From a virus: a stretch of 36,699 nt of DNA. Positions 13,555 to 20,029 of the stretch are shown here, piece after piece. The translations under genes and the position numbers were made by a program. Under the pieces are notes generated by a model. The model worked only from the letters and a program-made list of their open reading frames with translations. It had not been told where the DNA came from and made no database searches. The stretch covers positions 1 through 36,699 of IMG/VR virus record IMGVR_UViG_3300010885_046868; one strand, written 5' to 3'. Position 1 is the stretch's first letter. Each line of letters begins with the position of its first letter.

Positions 13555-14004
13555 ATGGGGTACGACATCTTTTCGCTGCTGCCCAATCGTGAGGCTGCGG
13601 CCGAGCACGCCAAGAAGTATCGCTCAATGTGGATTGAGCCAGACGGCTCGTATGCTGAGAAGGCTCCCGATACGCTCTATTTCCGGCTGAACATTTGGGG
13701 TATGCCAATGCTCCGCGAGTTCCACGAGGCTATCGGGTTTGATGAGGTCAATGAGTGCCTCTACGACAATAGCGGCGATGTCATCAAGAGCTACCAGTGC
13801 CGAGGCCTATCAGAAATGATTGCCAAGATGAGCGACGATGAGATCATTGCCGAGATGAGCGTCATCATCAAGGGGAACGCATACGCCTCCGACGCAGACA
13901 AGGCTGACCCATCCGAGGAGGCTAAGAGTTGGCTAGGCCTTATCCGAGAGTGGCAAGACTTCCTTGCTGCGTGCGCCGAACTGAAAGGGTGCGAAGTCCT
14001 ATGA
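13555..14004 (+). CDS. Hypothetical phage protein, 149 aa
   Basis: AGGAGGAAGT leads straight to ATG 13555. The N-terminal region MGYDIFSLLPN and the segment TLYFRLNIWGMPMLREF resemble small phage proteins of the type MGxDxYxL...YFRxNxWxM, but I cannot name a family. The second half is helical and acidic. Coupled by ATGA to the tiny membrane protein after it. Confidence 0.7.
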   Translation: MGYDIFSLLPNREAAAEHAKKYRSMWIEPDGSYAEKAPDTLYFRLNIWGMPMLREFHEAIGFDEVNECLYDNSGDVIKSYQCRGLSEMIAKMSDDEIIAEMSVIIKGNAYASDADKADPSEEAKSWLGLIREWQDFLAACAELKGCEVL

Positions 14005-14087
14005 TCGAAGTATTCTGGGGCGCAATCATCGGGCTGTGCCTATTGACGCTATCATTAGTTAGCGAGCGTAAGGAGGAGGAAGTATGA
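14001..14087 (+). CDS. Small membrane protein, 28 aa
   Basis: The ATG overlaps the stop before (ATGA) and its own stop overlaps the next start (ATGA), so three genes are chained. Residues 4-20 (VFWGAIIGLCLLTLSLV) are one membrane helix; the tail SERKEEEV is charged. The AGGAGGAAGT at its end doubles as the next gene's ribosome site. Confidence 0.5.
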   Translation: MIEVFWGAIIGLCLLTLSLVSERKEEEV

Positions 14088-14353
14088 CGGACTTGACTAT
14101 CACCTATCACCAAGACCCAGGCCACGGATGGTTTGAGGTCAAGCGTGAGCTGCTGACGGCTCTGGGGATTCAGCACCTCATCACTTCGTTCTCGTTTGAG
14201 AAGGGTGATCGAGTATTCTTAGAGGAGGATCAAGACGCTGGCCTATTGGTGCGCTCGCTTGGGGAGCTTGGTATCAAATACTCCACCGTGCCACGCCACA
14301 CCGATAACGACCATTGGATTAGGGGGCTTGACCGATACCAATACAAGCCATAA
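14084..14353 (+). CDS. Hypothetical protein, 89 aa
   Basis: The start overlaps the tiny membrane gene as ATGA and has GGAGGAGGAAGT upstream. The protein has a small alpha/beta look (HGWFEVKRELLTALGIQ, DRVFLEEDQDAGLLVRSLGE). Its TAA stop (14351-14353) forms the first three bases of the next -10 box. Unknown function. Confidence 0.65.
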   Translation: MTDLTITYHQDPGHGWFEVKRELLTALGIQHLITSFSFEKGDRVFLEEDQDAGLLVRSLGELGIKYSTVPRHTDNDHWIRGLDRYQYKP

Positions 14354-14391
14354 GATTGCCTTGCGGCACTTGCCGTAGAGGAATAAGGAGG
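14328..14391 (+). promoter_or_regulatory. Promoter-hairpin-SD cassette (ACTT loop)
   Basis: The -35 TTGACC (14328-14333) and -10 TAAGAT (14351-14356) with 17-base spacer lie over the end of the 89-aa gene. Hairpin TGCGGC-ACTT-GCCGTA (14362-14377) and AAGGAGG follow. Confidence 0.85.
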
Positions 14392-14398
14392 AAGCTAG

Positions 14399-14743
14399 AT
14401 GAGAAAGTACATTGACTTCTGGGATAACCTAGACGACTTGTTGATTCGACTTCATACCGACACGGAGGCCTATGCGATGGGGCCAGAGAAGCTTGGCCGG
14501 TGGTGCTGTAATACTTGTTCTGGTGCGGAGATCAGCTTGATGGCTGAATCCGATAATGTTAGCGATCCTATTATGTTTTACTATCACGACCAGAATAGGG
14601 ACGACGATGTAGACGAGTGCCATCTGGGATGGTCAGGCGGTCAGCGCGCACTCGACCTCATCAAGCACTATTGCGAGTATTACGCATTGGTGGTAGAGTT
14701 GCCTGAGAACGAGAGCACAAAGATTCTCGTCAAGTATCAGTAG
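14399..14743 (+). CDS. DUF6891-like protein, 114 aa
   Basis: The segment WCCNTCSGAEISLMAES, then IMFYYHDQNRDDD, then LGWSGGQRALDLI matches the general plan of DUF6891 proteins (CCqsCGhaE, fyHeQD, and a final alpha/beta part). The two CC/C cysteines may bind zinc. The family occurs in Actinobacteria and phages and has no known function. The assignment rests on memory of the motif order. Confidence 0.55.
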   Translation: MRKYIDFWDNLDDLLIRLHTDTEAYAMGPEKLGRWCCNTCSGAEISLMAESDNVSDPIMFYYHDQNRDDDVDECHLGWSGGQRALDLIKHYCEYYALVVELPENESTKILVKYQ

Positions 14744-14751
14744 GAGGAACA

Positions 14752-15222
14752 ATGGGATACTACGTTAGCGGTAGCGGGGATGTACGAATCGCCAAAGAGA
14801 AGTTGGAGGCCGCATACGAGGCCTTGATGAATCTCAACGATGTTCCTAGCGAAGCAAAGAACGGAGGGTCGTTTAGCGGAGGAGGCCGTACGGCCTCGTG
14901 GTTCTCTTGGATGCCAGAAGACCTCAGGACGATACCGGACGCTAAGGCCGTATTTGATCGTCTTGGTTTTGATACCAAGTATGAGGATGATGGCGGCTTG
15001 TTGGTGATGTCGTACGACAACAAGACAGGCCAAGAGGGTGTGTTCTTTGCCGCAGTAGCTCCGTTCATCACGGCTGAGAGCGAGTTCTATTGGACAGGTG
15101 AGGATGGTATCCAATACAAGTGGGAGTTCAGGGATGGCAAGATGATCTGGCTTGATGGTCAGGTGATCTACGCGCACGCGAGGCCATACGGCTTGGAGCA
15201 AGCCCTTCGTGAGTATGCTTGA
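14752..15222 (+). CDS. Conserved phage hypothetical protein, 156 aa
   Basis: TAGGAGG before ATG 14752. The plan MGYYVSGSGDVRIAKEKLEA...FSWM...VFDRLGFDTKYEDDGGLLVM...APFITAESEFYWTGEDG...WEFRDGKM resembles a common phage protein family that starts MGTRVDGSI and ends with a GEDG.WRy.F segment. The role of that family is unknown to me. The stop TGA is inside the next -35 box. Confidence 0.65.
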   Translation: MGYYVSGSGDVRIAKEKLEAAYEALMNLNDVPSEAKNGGSFSGGGRTASWFSWMPEDLRTIPDAKAVFDRLGFDTKYEDDGGLLVMSYDNKTGQEGVFFAAVAPFITAESEFYWTGEDGIQYKWEFRDGKMIWLDGQVIYAHARPYGLEQALREYA

Positions 15223-15299
15223 CGCGGACTAACAAGTCTGCGACAATGCGTAAAGAGAGTTCATCGTTGGCGCAGCCGACGGCTCTCAGCAACAGGAGG
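15219..15299 (+). promoter_or_regulatory. Promoter-hairpin-SD cassette
   Basis: The -35 TTGACG (15219-15224) contains the stop of the gene before. The spacer is 17 and the -10 is GACAAT (15242-15247). A 7-bp stem CGTTGGC-GCA-GCCGACG (15265-15281) lies further from the -10 than usual, and AGGAGG (15294-15299) follows. Confidence 0.75.
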
Positions 15300-15308
15300 A
15301 AGCGAACA

Positions 15309-15815
15309 ATGAGGAAGCGTAAGGGAAACTCTATTGCCGAGTCTGGCTTGTGGAACGCCTACGAGTACAAGATGGAGCGCACAATGATTAGCGACAAGGC
15401 CGCGTCTATTCGCGTGGAATCGCCGCGTGAGTTGGCAAGCGTGTTCCGTGAGTTTGCCGATAAGGAGATGAGCGAATCGCTGTTCGTCGTATCGGTTGGC
15501 GGCAGGAACAATGTGCTTGGTATCCACCGAATCTATCAGGGGACGGCAGTAGGAACTTCGGTTTCTATCGGAGAGATTCTCCGCTCCGCACTTCTGATGG
15601 GGGCGGTAGGATTCGCACTCGTTCACAATCACCCTTCTGGCGATGAGGTAGCGTCAGACGAGGATGTGAACCTGACGAGAGATGTTGAGTTGGGAGCCAA
15701 GTTGATGGACTTGATTTTTCTTGACCACATTGTCGTAGGTGGTGGGGGTTCGTTTACTTCCATCAGGTCGCAGAAGCCAGACCTGTTCTTGAGGCCAGCA
15801 GACAAGAGCAACTAA
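15309..15815 (+). CDS. RadC-like JAMM/MPN domain protein, 168 aa
   Basis: ATG 15309 follows AGGAGG by 9 bases; an upstream in-frame start at 15219 overlaps the promoter and is rejected. Residues about 55-160 match the RadC C-terminal domain: LFVVSVGGRNNVLGIHRIY, then EILRSALLMGAVGFALVHNH with PSGD following (the HxHPSGD metal-binding motif), then LGAKLMDLIFLDHIVVGG. The N-terminal helix-hairpin-helix of chromosomal RadC is missing; instead there is a short basic region (MRKRKGN). RadC-type proteins are common on mobile elements and their exact role is unsettled. It has a strong terminator after it. Confidence 0.85.
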   Translation: MRKRKGNSIAESGLWNAYEYKMERTMISDKAASIRVESPRELASVFREFADKEMSESLFVVSVGGRNNVLGIHRIYQGTAVGTSVSIGEILRSALLMGAVGFALVHNHPSGDEVASDEDVNLTRDVELGAKLMDLIFLDHIVVGGGGSFTSIRSQKPDLFLRPADKSN

Positions 15816-15857
15816 ATACGTCGGGTCGGTGGTTCCTCCCACCTTCTCGGCCTAACG

Positions 15858-15895
15858 CCCCTTCGGTGGTTCCTCCCACCGGAGGGGTTCTCTTT
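15858..15895 (+). terminator. Rho-independent-type terminator after the radC-like gene
   Basis: A 12-bp stem CCCCTTCGGTGG/CCACCGGAGGGG with one G-T pair is followed by TTCTCTTTG. The inner GGTGGTTCCTCCCACC also occurs once more just before it (15828-15843), so there are two copies of the smaller hairpin. Confidence 0.75.
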
Positions 15896-15971
15896 GCCCG
15901 CAGCTCTATTCGACCTTCTGGCCACGCCCGCATAGTTTAGATTCCTTATCATTACCTTATCCAAATATTAC

Positions 15972-16002
15972 TTGACTAGGTGATACCCCATACCCCATAA
16001 TG
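15972..16002 (+). promoter_or_regulatory. Possible promoter of the candidate RNA
   Basis: TTGACT (15972-15977) and CATAAT (15997-16002) are 19 bases apart, which is longer than in the other cassettes; a CCCCATACCCC tract fills the spacer. Weak call, supported by the position before the structured stretch. Confidence 0.35.
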
Positions 16003-16004
16003 GA

Positions 16005-16235
16005 CTGACTACCGGAGCCGCGGCTCAATGGTAGAGGTGGAGCGTTAGACGAGAGAGCAGTTGCCCCGACCATATTGGGGGAAAGAGATTCATGCGAGGC
16101 GACAGCGCCGCTGCTGAAATGGCGGGGTTGTAGGAACGGAATACCGGCTATTAGGGGAAGGCCTCCCTAGCGGCTAGGACTCTCGACCGATCAGGAGGTC
16201 TGGTGAGCGACGGCTCGTCAGGCCTCCTTCTCTAT
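16005..16235 (+). ncRNA. Candidate structured non-coding RNA, about 230 nt
   Basis: This stretch has no plausible gene but is rich in paired segments: GAGCCGCGGCTC near its start (16015-16026), CCCC/GGGG enclosing GACCATATT (16064-16080), CCCTAG/CTAGG near 16163-16178, and a 16-bp stem with GACG loop (16193-16228) at the end that looks like a terminator with a weak T tail. The first part, GGCTCAATGGTAGAG, is like a tRNA D arm, but no T arm was found. I cannot assign it to a known RNA class. Confidence 0.4.
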
Positions 16236-16261
16236 GTCGTAGGAGCTTTGAGAATAGGGGC

Positions 16262-16327
16262 TTGACGGCGCGAATCGTTAGGTGTAGTTTGGTGATGTCG
16301 GGAGTTCCCGATGGATAGCACAGGAGG
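16262..16327 (+). promoter_or_regulatory. Promoter-hairpin-SD cassette (AGTT loop)
   Basis: The -35 TTGACG (16262-16267), 17 bases, -10 TAGTTT (16285-16290), hairpin TCGGG-AGTT-CCCGA (16298-16311) and AGGAGG (16322-16327) precede ATG 16332. Confidence 0.85.
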
Positions 16328-16331
16328 AAGT

Positions 16332-16613
16332 ATGGACGAGCAGACGACTATCGAACACATTGAGGAGTGTGAGTCCAGCTTGGGCGCACCACACGGCACG
16401 CCGAAGCTCCGCACCTACAAGTATGGCTGGAACGGCTACGAGAACGCCTATGAGGGTTCCGAGTGGCTGTGCGATGAGTGCTATGAAGCGATGAGTCAGG
16501 TTGATGGAGCCGATGAGGTCGTCGCGTATGTATGCTTTGAGTGCGGTAAAGTTGCGGTCGGTGAGGCGGCCGCTTTGTGCCGCGAGTGCGAGAAAGAGGT
16601 GTTTGGTGAGTAG
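16332..16613 (+). CDS. Zinc-ribbon protein, 93 aa
   Basis: AGGAGGAAGT leads to ATG 16332. The protein has an N-terminal acidic part and then CDEC, CFECG and CREC, six Cys, enough for a zinc ribbon plus extra ligands. No family named. Its end overlaps the next start by 8 bases. Confidence 0.68.
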   Translation: MDEQTTIEHIEECESSLGAPHGTPKLRTYKYGWNGYENAYEGSEWLCDECYEAMSQVDGADEVVAYVCFECGKVAVGEAAALCRECEKEVFGE

Positions 16614-16956
16614 GCAAGACGCGGCTTTCTTTACGCACACGCACGACGCAGAGGTTCTGTGGAGGCCAGAGGGCAGCAACCCAAAGGAAGTGCGCGTGTA
16701 CCGAAATGGTGAAATGAGAATCAACTACACGGAGCCGTCAGGTGAAAACGTAGTCCTTCGGTATACAGATGACCTAGACGGAAAGGGACTTGATACCGAC
16801 GAGAAGCTGCGCGCAGCAGAGGAGTCTGGCCTGATCGAGTGGATAAATAACGCTTGGTTCGAGGTTGCGTGGGTTGATAATGAGGACGGAGAGATTGTTG
16901 ATGGAATAGATGAGGCCATTGAGTATGCCAAGAAACTATTGGAGGAGGAAGTATGA
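16606..16956 (+). CDS. Hypothetical acidic protein, 116 aa, GTG start
   Basis: The GTG at 16606 follows AGAGG and overlaps the end of the zinc-ribbon gene; no ATG fits better. The protein is acidic, with beta segments (EVRVYRNGEMRINYTEPSG) and a C-terminal acidic helix. No family recognised. The stop overlaps the next start as ATGA. Confidence 0.6.
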   Translation: MSRQDAAFFTHTHDAEVLWRPEGSNPKEVRVYRNGEMRINYTEPSGENVVLRYTDDLDGKGLDTDEKLRAAEESGLIEWINNAWFEVAWVDNEDGEIVDGIDEAIEYAKKLLEEEV

Positions 16957-17105
16957 GTAGGAACGCTTGTATCTGGTGCGGAACTGAGGTTGAGGACGAC
17001 CGGCAGTACGAGTTCGCTATCTGCGCGGAGTGCTATGCTGACGCGGCACACGCTTCACAGGCCGAAGTAAGGATTGAGGAGATGAGAGATAATGGCGACA
17101 TTTAG
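16953..17105 (+). CDS. Small zinc-ribbon protein, 50 aa
   Basis: ATGA coupling and GGAGGAGGAAGT support this short frame. It reads MSRNACIWCGTEVEDDRQYE, then AICAEC and an acidic helix: a CxxC-CxxC zinc ribbon of 50 residues. It overlaps the next gene by 14 bases. Confidence 0.6.
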   Translation: MSRNACIWCGTEVEDDRQYEFAICAECYADAAHASQAEVRIEEMRDNGDI

Positions 17106-17319
17106 TTTCTACGAGTTCACGGAGGAGGAGGTCATCGGCTTTGTTCGCGCCCTAGTGCGCGGCGGGGACTTTGCTATTGGGCTTCCGTCAGACGAGGCCA
17201 TACAGCGCGCTATCGACATCATTGACGAGCCGCATAAGTGGTCGCGTGAGATGACGGCGTGGCGAGCTTCTGGTTCACCAGAGGCCTATACCTACCAGCC
17301 AGAGGGCTTGACGGACTAA
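17092..17319 (+). CDS. Hypothetical protein, 75 aa
   Basis: ATG 17092 overlaps the end of the 50-aa gene. The protein is a small alpha/beta or helical domain (TEEEVIGFVRALVRGGDFAI). No family recognised. Its stop codon lies between the -35 and -10 of the next promoter. Confidence 0.6.
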   Translation: MATFSFYEFTEEEVIGFVRALVRGGDFAIGLPSDEAIQRAIDIIDEPHKWSREMTAWRASGSPEAYTYQPEGLTD

Positions 17320-17373
17320 TAGGCTGGGTGTAAGGTGATGGTATCGGGGCTTCCCGATAAACGTAGAGAGGAG
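17308..17373 (+). promoter_or_regulatory. Promoter-hairpin-SD cassette (GCTT loop)
   Basis: The -35 TTGACG (17308-17313), 17 bases, -10 TAAGGT (17331-17336), hairpin ATCGGG-GCTT-CCCGAT (17343-17358) and AGAGAGGAG (17365-17373) precede ATG 17380. Confidence 0.83.
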
Positions 17374-17379
17374 TACGAG

Positions 17380-17622
17380 ATGGACGAAGGGTTTGAGCAA
17401 TCGGTCGAGATTCCGTTCAGCAAGTTCTATGTTGCGGTTGCGCGCAGGGTTGAGTCCAAGTGTGGCATGACTCCTGACGACCTGCCGGATATTGACTTCC
17501 GAGCGTTCTATTTGGAGCGCGGCACGATTGAGGAGTACCGAGCAGCAATCGCGGAGTGCGTGTACGCCGTACTCGAAGGCGCAGGGTATCCCTTCGCAGA
17601 TGAGGACGAGTACTACTCATGA
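17380..17622 (+). CDS. Hypothetical acidic protein, 80 aa
   Basis: ATG 17380 lies 6 bases after the ribosome site; the longer frame from 17335 would start inside the leader. The protein has a helical central part (FSKFYVAVARRVESKCG, YRAAIAECVYAVLEGAG) and an acidic end. Unknown. Coupled to the next gene by ATGA. Confidence 0.65.
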   Translation: MDEGFEQSVEIPFSKFYVAVARRVESKCGMTPDDLPDIDFRAFYLERGTIEEYRAAIAECVYAVLEGAGYPFADEDEYYS

Positions 17623-17831
17623 CTTCGATTTCTCGCAAGAGTGGCCGCTCGTGGAGTCAGTTCTCAGCTCGTACAAAGGCCGAGTACCTTCGGGAGTCGG
17701 CAGCGTGGGAGCGTGAGCAGCGGCGTAGGCTATACATCAAGGGTGCGGTAGTAGCGGTTGCGTTTGCGGCCTTCGTACTCTTGGTGCTAGGATTCGGCGG
17801 CACGACCGATTTCGTGCCAGATATGAGATAG
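17619..17831 (+). CDS. Single-pass membrane protein, 70 aa
   Basis: The first 40 residues are basic and Ser-rich (ISRKSGRSWSQFSARTKAEY, WEREQRRRLY), followed by one membrane helix at about 42-60 (GAVVAVAFAAFVLLVLGFG) and a short tail. By the positive-inside rule the N-terminus is in the cytoplasm. Start by ATGA overlap. Confidence 0.65.
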   Translation: MTSISRKSGRSWSQFSARTKAEYLRESAAWEREQRRRLYIKGAVVAVAFAAFVLLVLGFGGTTDFVPDMR

Positions 17832-17839
17832 GAGGAACT

Positions 17840-18106
17840 ATGCGAGGCGAGGAACTATACGAACTTAGGGACGCTGGCTATCTGAAAGTCGAGCTGCGCG
17901 AAGGCCTGTGGGTCGCCCTGATGAGTGAGGACGGCGTGAACTTCGGCGGTACGCTCTGGAAGAAGTCGGCCTCTGATGGGTTCGACTATTCTGAGGGCTG
18001 TACTGCCGGCTATCCTGTGTTTGGATTCGGTATGACTTCGGACGAGGCCGCTCGACAGGTGGCCTTGTATATCGCTATGGAGTCGGGCGCTGAGGCCTTG
18101 CTCTAA
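17840..18106 (+). CDS. Hypothetical protein, 88 aa
   Basis: TAGGAGG precedes ATG 17840. The sequence LYELRDAGYLKVELREGLWV, ALMSEDGVNFGGTLWKKS is likely a small beta domain, with a helix at the end (SDEAARQVALYIAMES). No family recognised. Third gene of this unit. Confidence 0.65.
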   Translation: MRGEELYELRDAGYLKVELREGLWVALMSEDGVNFGGTLWKKSASDGFDYSEGCTAGYPVFGFGMTSDEAARQVALYIAMESGAEALL

Positions 18107-18109
18107 CGC

Positions 18110-18174
18110 TTGACGCGCAGAACGTAGTAGGCTATTGTTCATGAGTCGGGACTTCCCGATCTAGCACAAGGAGG
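18110..18174 (+). promoter_or_regulatory. Promoter-hairpin-SD cassette (ACTT loop)
   Basis: The -35 TTGACG (18110-18115), 17 bases, -10 TATTGT (18133-18138), hairpin TCGGG-ACTT-CCCGA (18146-18159) and AAGGAGG (18168-18174) precede ATG 18180. The -35 lies 3 bases after the stop of the gene before. Confidence 0.85.
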
Positions 18175-18179
18175 AGCAC

Positions 18180-18545
18180 ATGAGCGGGTACGCAGTAAAG
18201 GTTGAGTCGGGCAAGGTGTCCGTAGTAGATCGCGGCGAAGGCCTCTCTGGTCTATACGCTGCGACCGATTGCCAGATGATCGAGATAGCAGCCACCGGCA
18301 AGATCGCTGGCGTTCCTGTTGCGATTGTCTGCGACGAGGAAGGCCTCCTGAAGGCCGAGCCAAAAATGAACCTGACCGCGTGTGATGTTGTCGCAGTAGC
18401 AACTGAGAGCGCGCCGATGTATCTATTCGGCGGCGGCCTTGCTGGTACGGTGTCGATCGTTCACGACGACCAGCTCCGCGGGTTCACCGCTGACGAGCGC
18501 GACAAGATCGTCGGCATACTCCAAGATGGCGGCTTCCCGATGTAG
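18180..18545 (+). CDS. DUF3846-like protein, 121 aa
   Basis: The middle IEIAATGKIAGVPVAIVCDE, EGLLKAEPKMNLTA and the later PMYLFGGGLAGTVSIV follow the DUF3846 plan, in which a CDEEGlLkglp.N segment is followed by a GtvfivG-type strand. The family is common on phages and plasmids with no known function. Single-gene unit, ended by a strong terminator at 18567. Confidence 0.6.
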   Translation: MSGYAVKVESGKVSVVDRGEGLSGLYAATDCQMIEIAATGKIAGVPVAIVCDEEGLLKAEPKMNLTACDVVAVATESAPMYLFGGGLAGTVSIVHDDQLRGFTADERDKIVGILQDGGFPM

Positions 18546-18566
18546 TCGGGGCTGCTCAATGTCTAC

Positions 18567-18607
18567 GAGGCCGTCGGTGTCTGTGCCACCGGCGGCCTCA
18601 CTTTATC
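18567..18607 (+). terminator. Terminator after the DUF3846-like gene
   Basis: A 13-bp stem GAGGCCGTCGGTG/CACCGGCGGCCTC with loop TCTGTGC (18567-18599) is followed by ACTTTAT. Stem is strong; the T tail is short. Confidence 0.65.
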
Positions 18608-18715
18608 CGCTCATCATTAGGCCATCATTATCAGGCCGCTATTATCAGACCCCCTACCATAGCCCCCCCCCATACCCCACACCCCATCGCTACCGGTAGG
18701 CCGTGCGCTAGGTCG
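18600..18715 (+). repeat. Intergenic island: CATCATTA repeats and C-tracts
   Basis: TCATCATTAGG, CCATCATTATCAGG and GCTATTATCAG lie in steps of about 12-15 bases, followed by CCCCCTACC, a run of nine C, and ACCCCACACCCC. No gene fits. This is the first of a series of such islands in front of promoters. Confidence 0.6.
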
Positions 18716-18726
18716 AAACTAGGGGC

Positions 18727-18796
18727 TTGACTTCCGACGCAGACCTGCTACCTTCTATGAGTTGGCACTTGCTAACAGCACAGGCACAGGAGGAGG
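18727..18796 (+). promoter_or_regulatory. Promoter-hairpin-SD cassette (ACTT loop)
   Basis: The -35 TTGACT (18727-18732), a 16-base spacer, -10 TACCTT (18749-18754), hairpin GTTGGC-ACTT-GCTAAC (18761-18776) and AGGAGGAGG (18788-18796) precede ATG 18802. Confidence 0.78.
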
Positions 18797-18801
18797 AACA
18801 G

Positions 18802-19233
18802 ATGAAAGACCTGACGACACCAGCGCAGAAGTGGCTGCGGGAGTTTCTCGGAACACAGGCCGTAGGGACTTGCCCTACTTGCCGACAGGCTCTACCAGAA
18901 GGCTCGTGCTTTCGGGCGTTCGTTCGCTACGGCGACGGCGATGACCTTGTGGCCTACACCAAGACTCGCGGTGAGGCTCTTGCCGTCCTGATCGGTTGGC
19001 GCGATGACGAGTGTGGCGATTCGTTCTGGGCTGATCGAGCAGACACTTGGAGCACCCTAAGCGTCGCGCAAGCGGTTGCTTTGGAGCACGCACCGGACGC
19101 TCTGGTCGTTGCTGCCAATGCTGACGAGAAGGTCTACGATGAACTCTTGGCCGCAGTCGAGTATGACTTCATCGGAACGCCAATGGTTGGCGCTGTCTGG
19201 GTAGACGATCTTACGGCCTACTCAGGCAAGTAG
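18802..19233 (+). CDS. Hypothetical protein with CPTC, 143 aa
   Basis: ATG 18802 is set by AGGAGGAGG 5 bases upstream; the longer frame would include the promoter. The protein has GTCPTCRQ near residue 26 and a lone Cys afterwards, then a mixed alpha/beta domain (AVALEHAPDALVVAANADEK). No family recognised. Single-gene unit between two islands. Confidence 0.65.
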   Translation: MKDLTTPAQKWLREFLGTQAVGTCPTCRQALPEGSCFRAFVRYGDGDDLVAYTKTRGEALAVLIGWRDDECGDSFWADRADTWSTLSVAQAVALEHAPDALVVAANADEKVYDELLAAVEYDFIGTPMVGAVWVDDLTAYSGK

Positions 19234-19250
19234 TCCTCTCCGTTTTCTAC

Positions 19251-19291
19251 GAGGCCACTCTCCATCTGTGCGGAGGGTGGCCTCTCTCTTT
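19251..19291 (+). terminator. Terminator
   Basis: A stem GAGGCCACTCTCC/GGAGGGTGGCCTC (19251-19284), with an ATCTGTGC loop and one possible bulge, is followed by TCTCTTTG. It matches the terminator at 18567 in its GAGGCC base and CTGTGC loop, so the two are related. Confidence 0.68.
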
Positions 19292-19304
19292 GCCCTGAGC
19301 TTTA

Positions 19305-19415
19305 CGCGGTCATCATTAGGCCTTCATTATGCGCCCGCTATTACGCGACCCCATACCCCATTTCCCCAGACCCCCAGACCCCAGCGTTGCGCGCTCCGCA
19401 ACACTCGCCATAGGG
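19305..19415 (+). repeat. Intergenic island: CATCATTA repeats and C-tracts
   Basis: GCGGTCATCATTAGGCC, CTTCATTATGCG and GCTATTACGCG are followed by ACCCCATACCCCATTTCCCC. No gene seen. Then comes the GGGGGCTTGAC promoter. Confidence 0.6.
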
Positions 19416-19418
19416 GGC

Positions 19419-19492
19419 TTGACTTCTGGGCTTGGTGGGTCTACCTTCTAAGAGTCAAGCGGCTCTGCTCCGCAGGACGAGCACAGAGGAGG
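19419..19492 (+). promoter_or_regulatory. Promoter-hairpin-SD cassette (AAGC loop)
   Basis: The -35 TTGACT (19419-19424), 17 bases, -10 TACCTT (19442-19447), hairpin GAGTC-AAGC-GGCTC (19452-19465) and AGAGGAGG (19485-19492) precede ATG 19498. Confidence 0.78.
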
Positions 19493-19497
19493 ACACG

Positions 19498-19959
19498 ATG
19501 AAGGGTATGACCTACGAGAAGGCACGCGAGGCGTGCCAGAAGGCCGGCGGTATGTTCGCCGTGTGGACGGCGTGGTCTGCGCCAACCACTCCAAAGCAGT
19601 TCGATACTCGCAAGAAGGACGCTGCTAGCCGTGAGGCCAAGCACAAGGCCATCGGGCGAGTCCAGACTTCGGGCGAGCAAGTCGTAGACGAGAAGGGGCG
19701 CGTATCGTTCCTGTTCCGCGCTGCTGGCCAGATCAACCGCGACATACACCCAGAGGGCGTATACCTGACGAAGGCTGGCGATCCGATGGTGGACATCGTG
19801 ATCTCCGCGCCTACGGAGTACGGCTACACGACGGCCTGTAAGTATTCGGGAGTGGTCGGCTCTGCCTGTGAGCACCGCCGTCCGTTCCACGCGCACCGCT
19901 CGATCAACCTCACACGGCTCGTGTCGTGGCTCATCGCAGGAGAGGAGCAGGTCGGGTAG
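19498..19959 (+). CDS. Hypothetical protein, 153 aa, paralogue of the gene at 23847
   Basis: This protein and the one at 23847-24299 are clearly paralogues. They share MTYEKAREACQKAGGMF versus MTFAAARAAAAKSGGMF, the AGQ..RDxHPEGVYL segment, the exact PTEYGYTTAC, and the closing RPFHAHRxINLTRLVxWxIA. A conserved C-x8-C plus HAHR might bind zinc (C in TTAC, SACE; His in FHAHR). Family not recognised. Both copies stand alone after a promoter-hairpin cassette and before a terminator. Confidence 0.75.
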   Translation: MKGMTYEKAREACQKAGGMFAVWTAWSAPTTPKQFDTRKKDAASREAKHKAIGRVQTSGEQVVDEKGRVSFLFRAAGQINRDIHPEGVYLTKAGDPMVDIVISAPTEYGYTTACKYSGVVGSACEHRRPFHAHRSINLTRLVSWLIAGEEQVG

Positions 19960-19982
19960 GTTCGGCCTCTCCACTTCGAGCG

Positions 19983-20020
19983 CACCTCGTCGGGCTTCGG
20001 CTCGGCGGGGTGTGTTTTTT
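19983..20020 (+). terminator. Terminator with TTCG loop
   Basis: A 13-bp stem (19983-19995 with 20000-20012, some G-T pairs) closed by TTCG is followed by TGTTTTTT. Classic rho-independent form. Confidence 0.9.
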
Positions 20021-20029
20021 GTAAAAGCT

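Larger units (their letters stand above)
15896..16261 (+). other. Non-coding stretch around the candidate RNA
   Basis: No gene is supported between the radC-like terminator and the promoter at 16262. Bases 15896-15970 are AT-richer with TATCATTACCTTATCC, resembling the repeat islands further right. The centre holds the candidate RNA described separately. Confidence 0.5.

Noticed and set aside
16005-16080. A second tRNA starting with GGCTCAATGGTAGAG
   Set aside because: Only a D-arm-like piece is present. No T arm or matching acceptor strand was found downstream, so I list it as part of a candidate RNA of unknown class.
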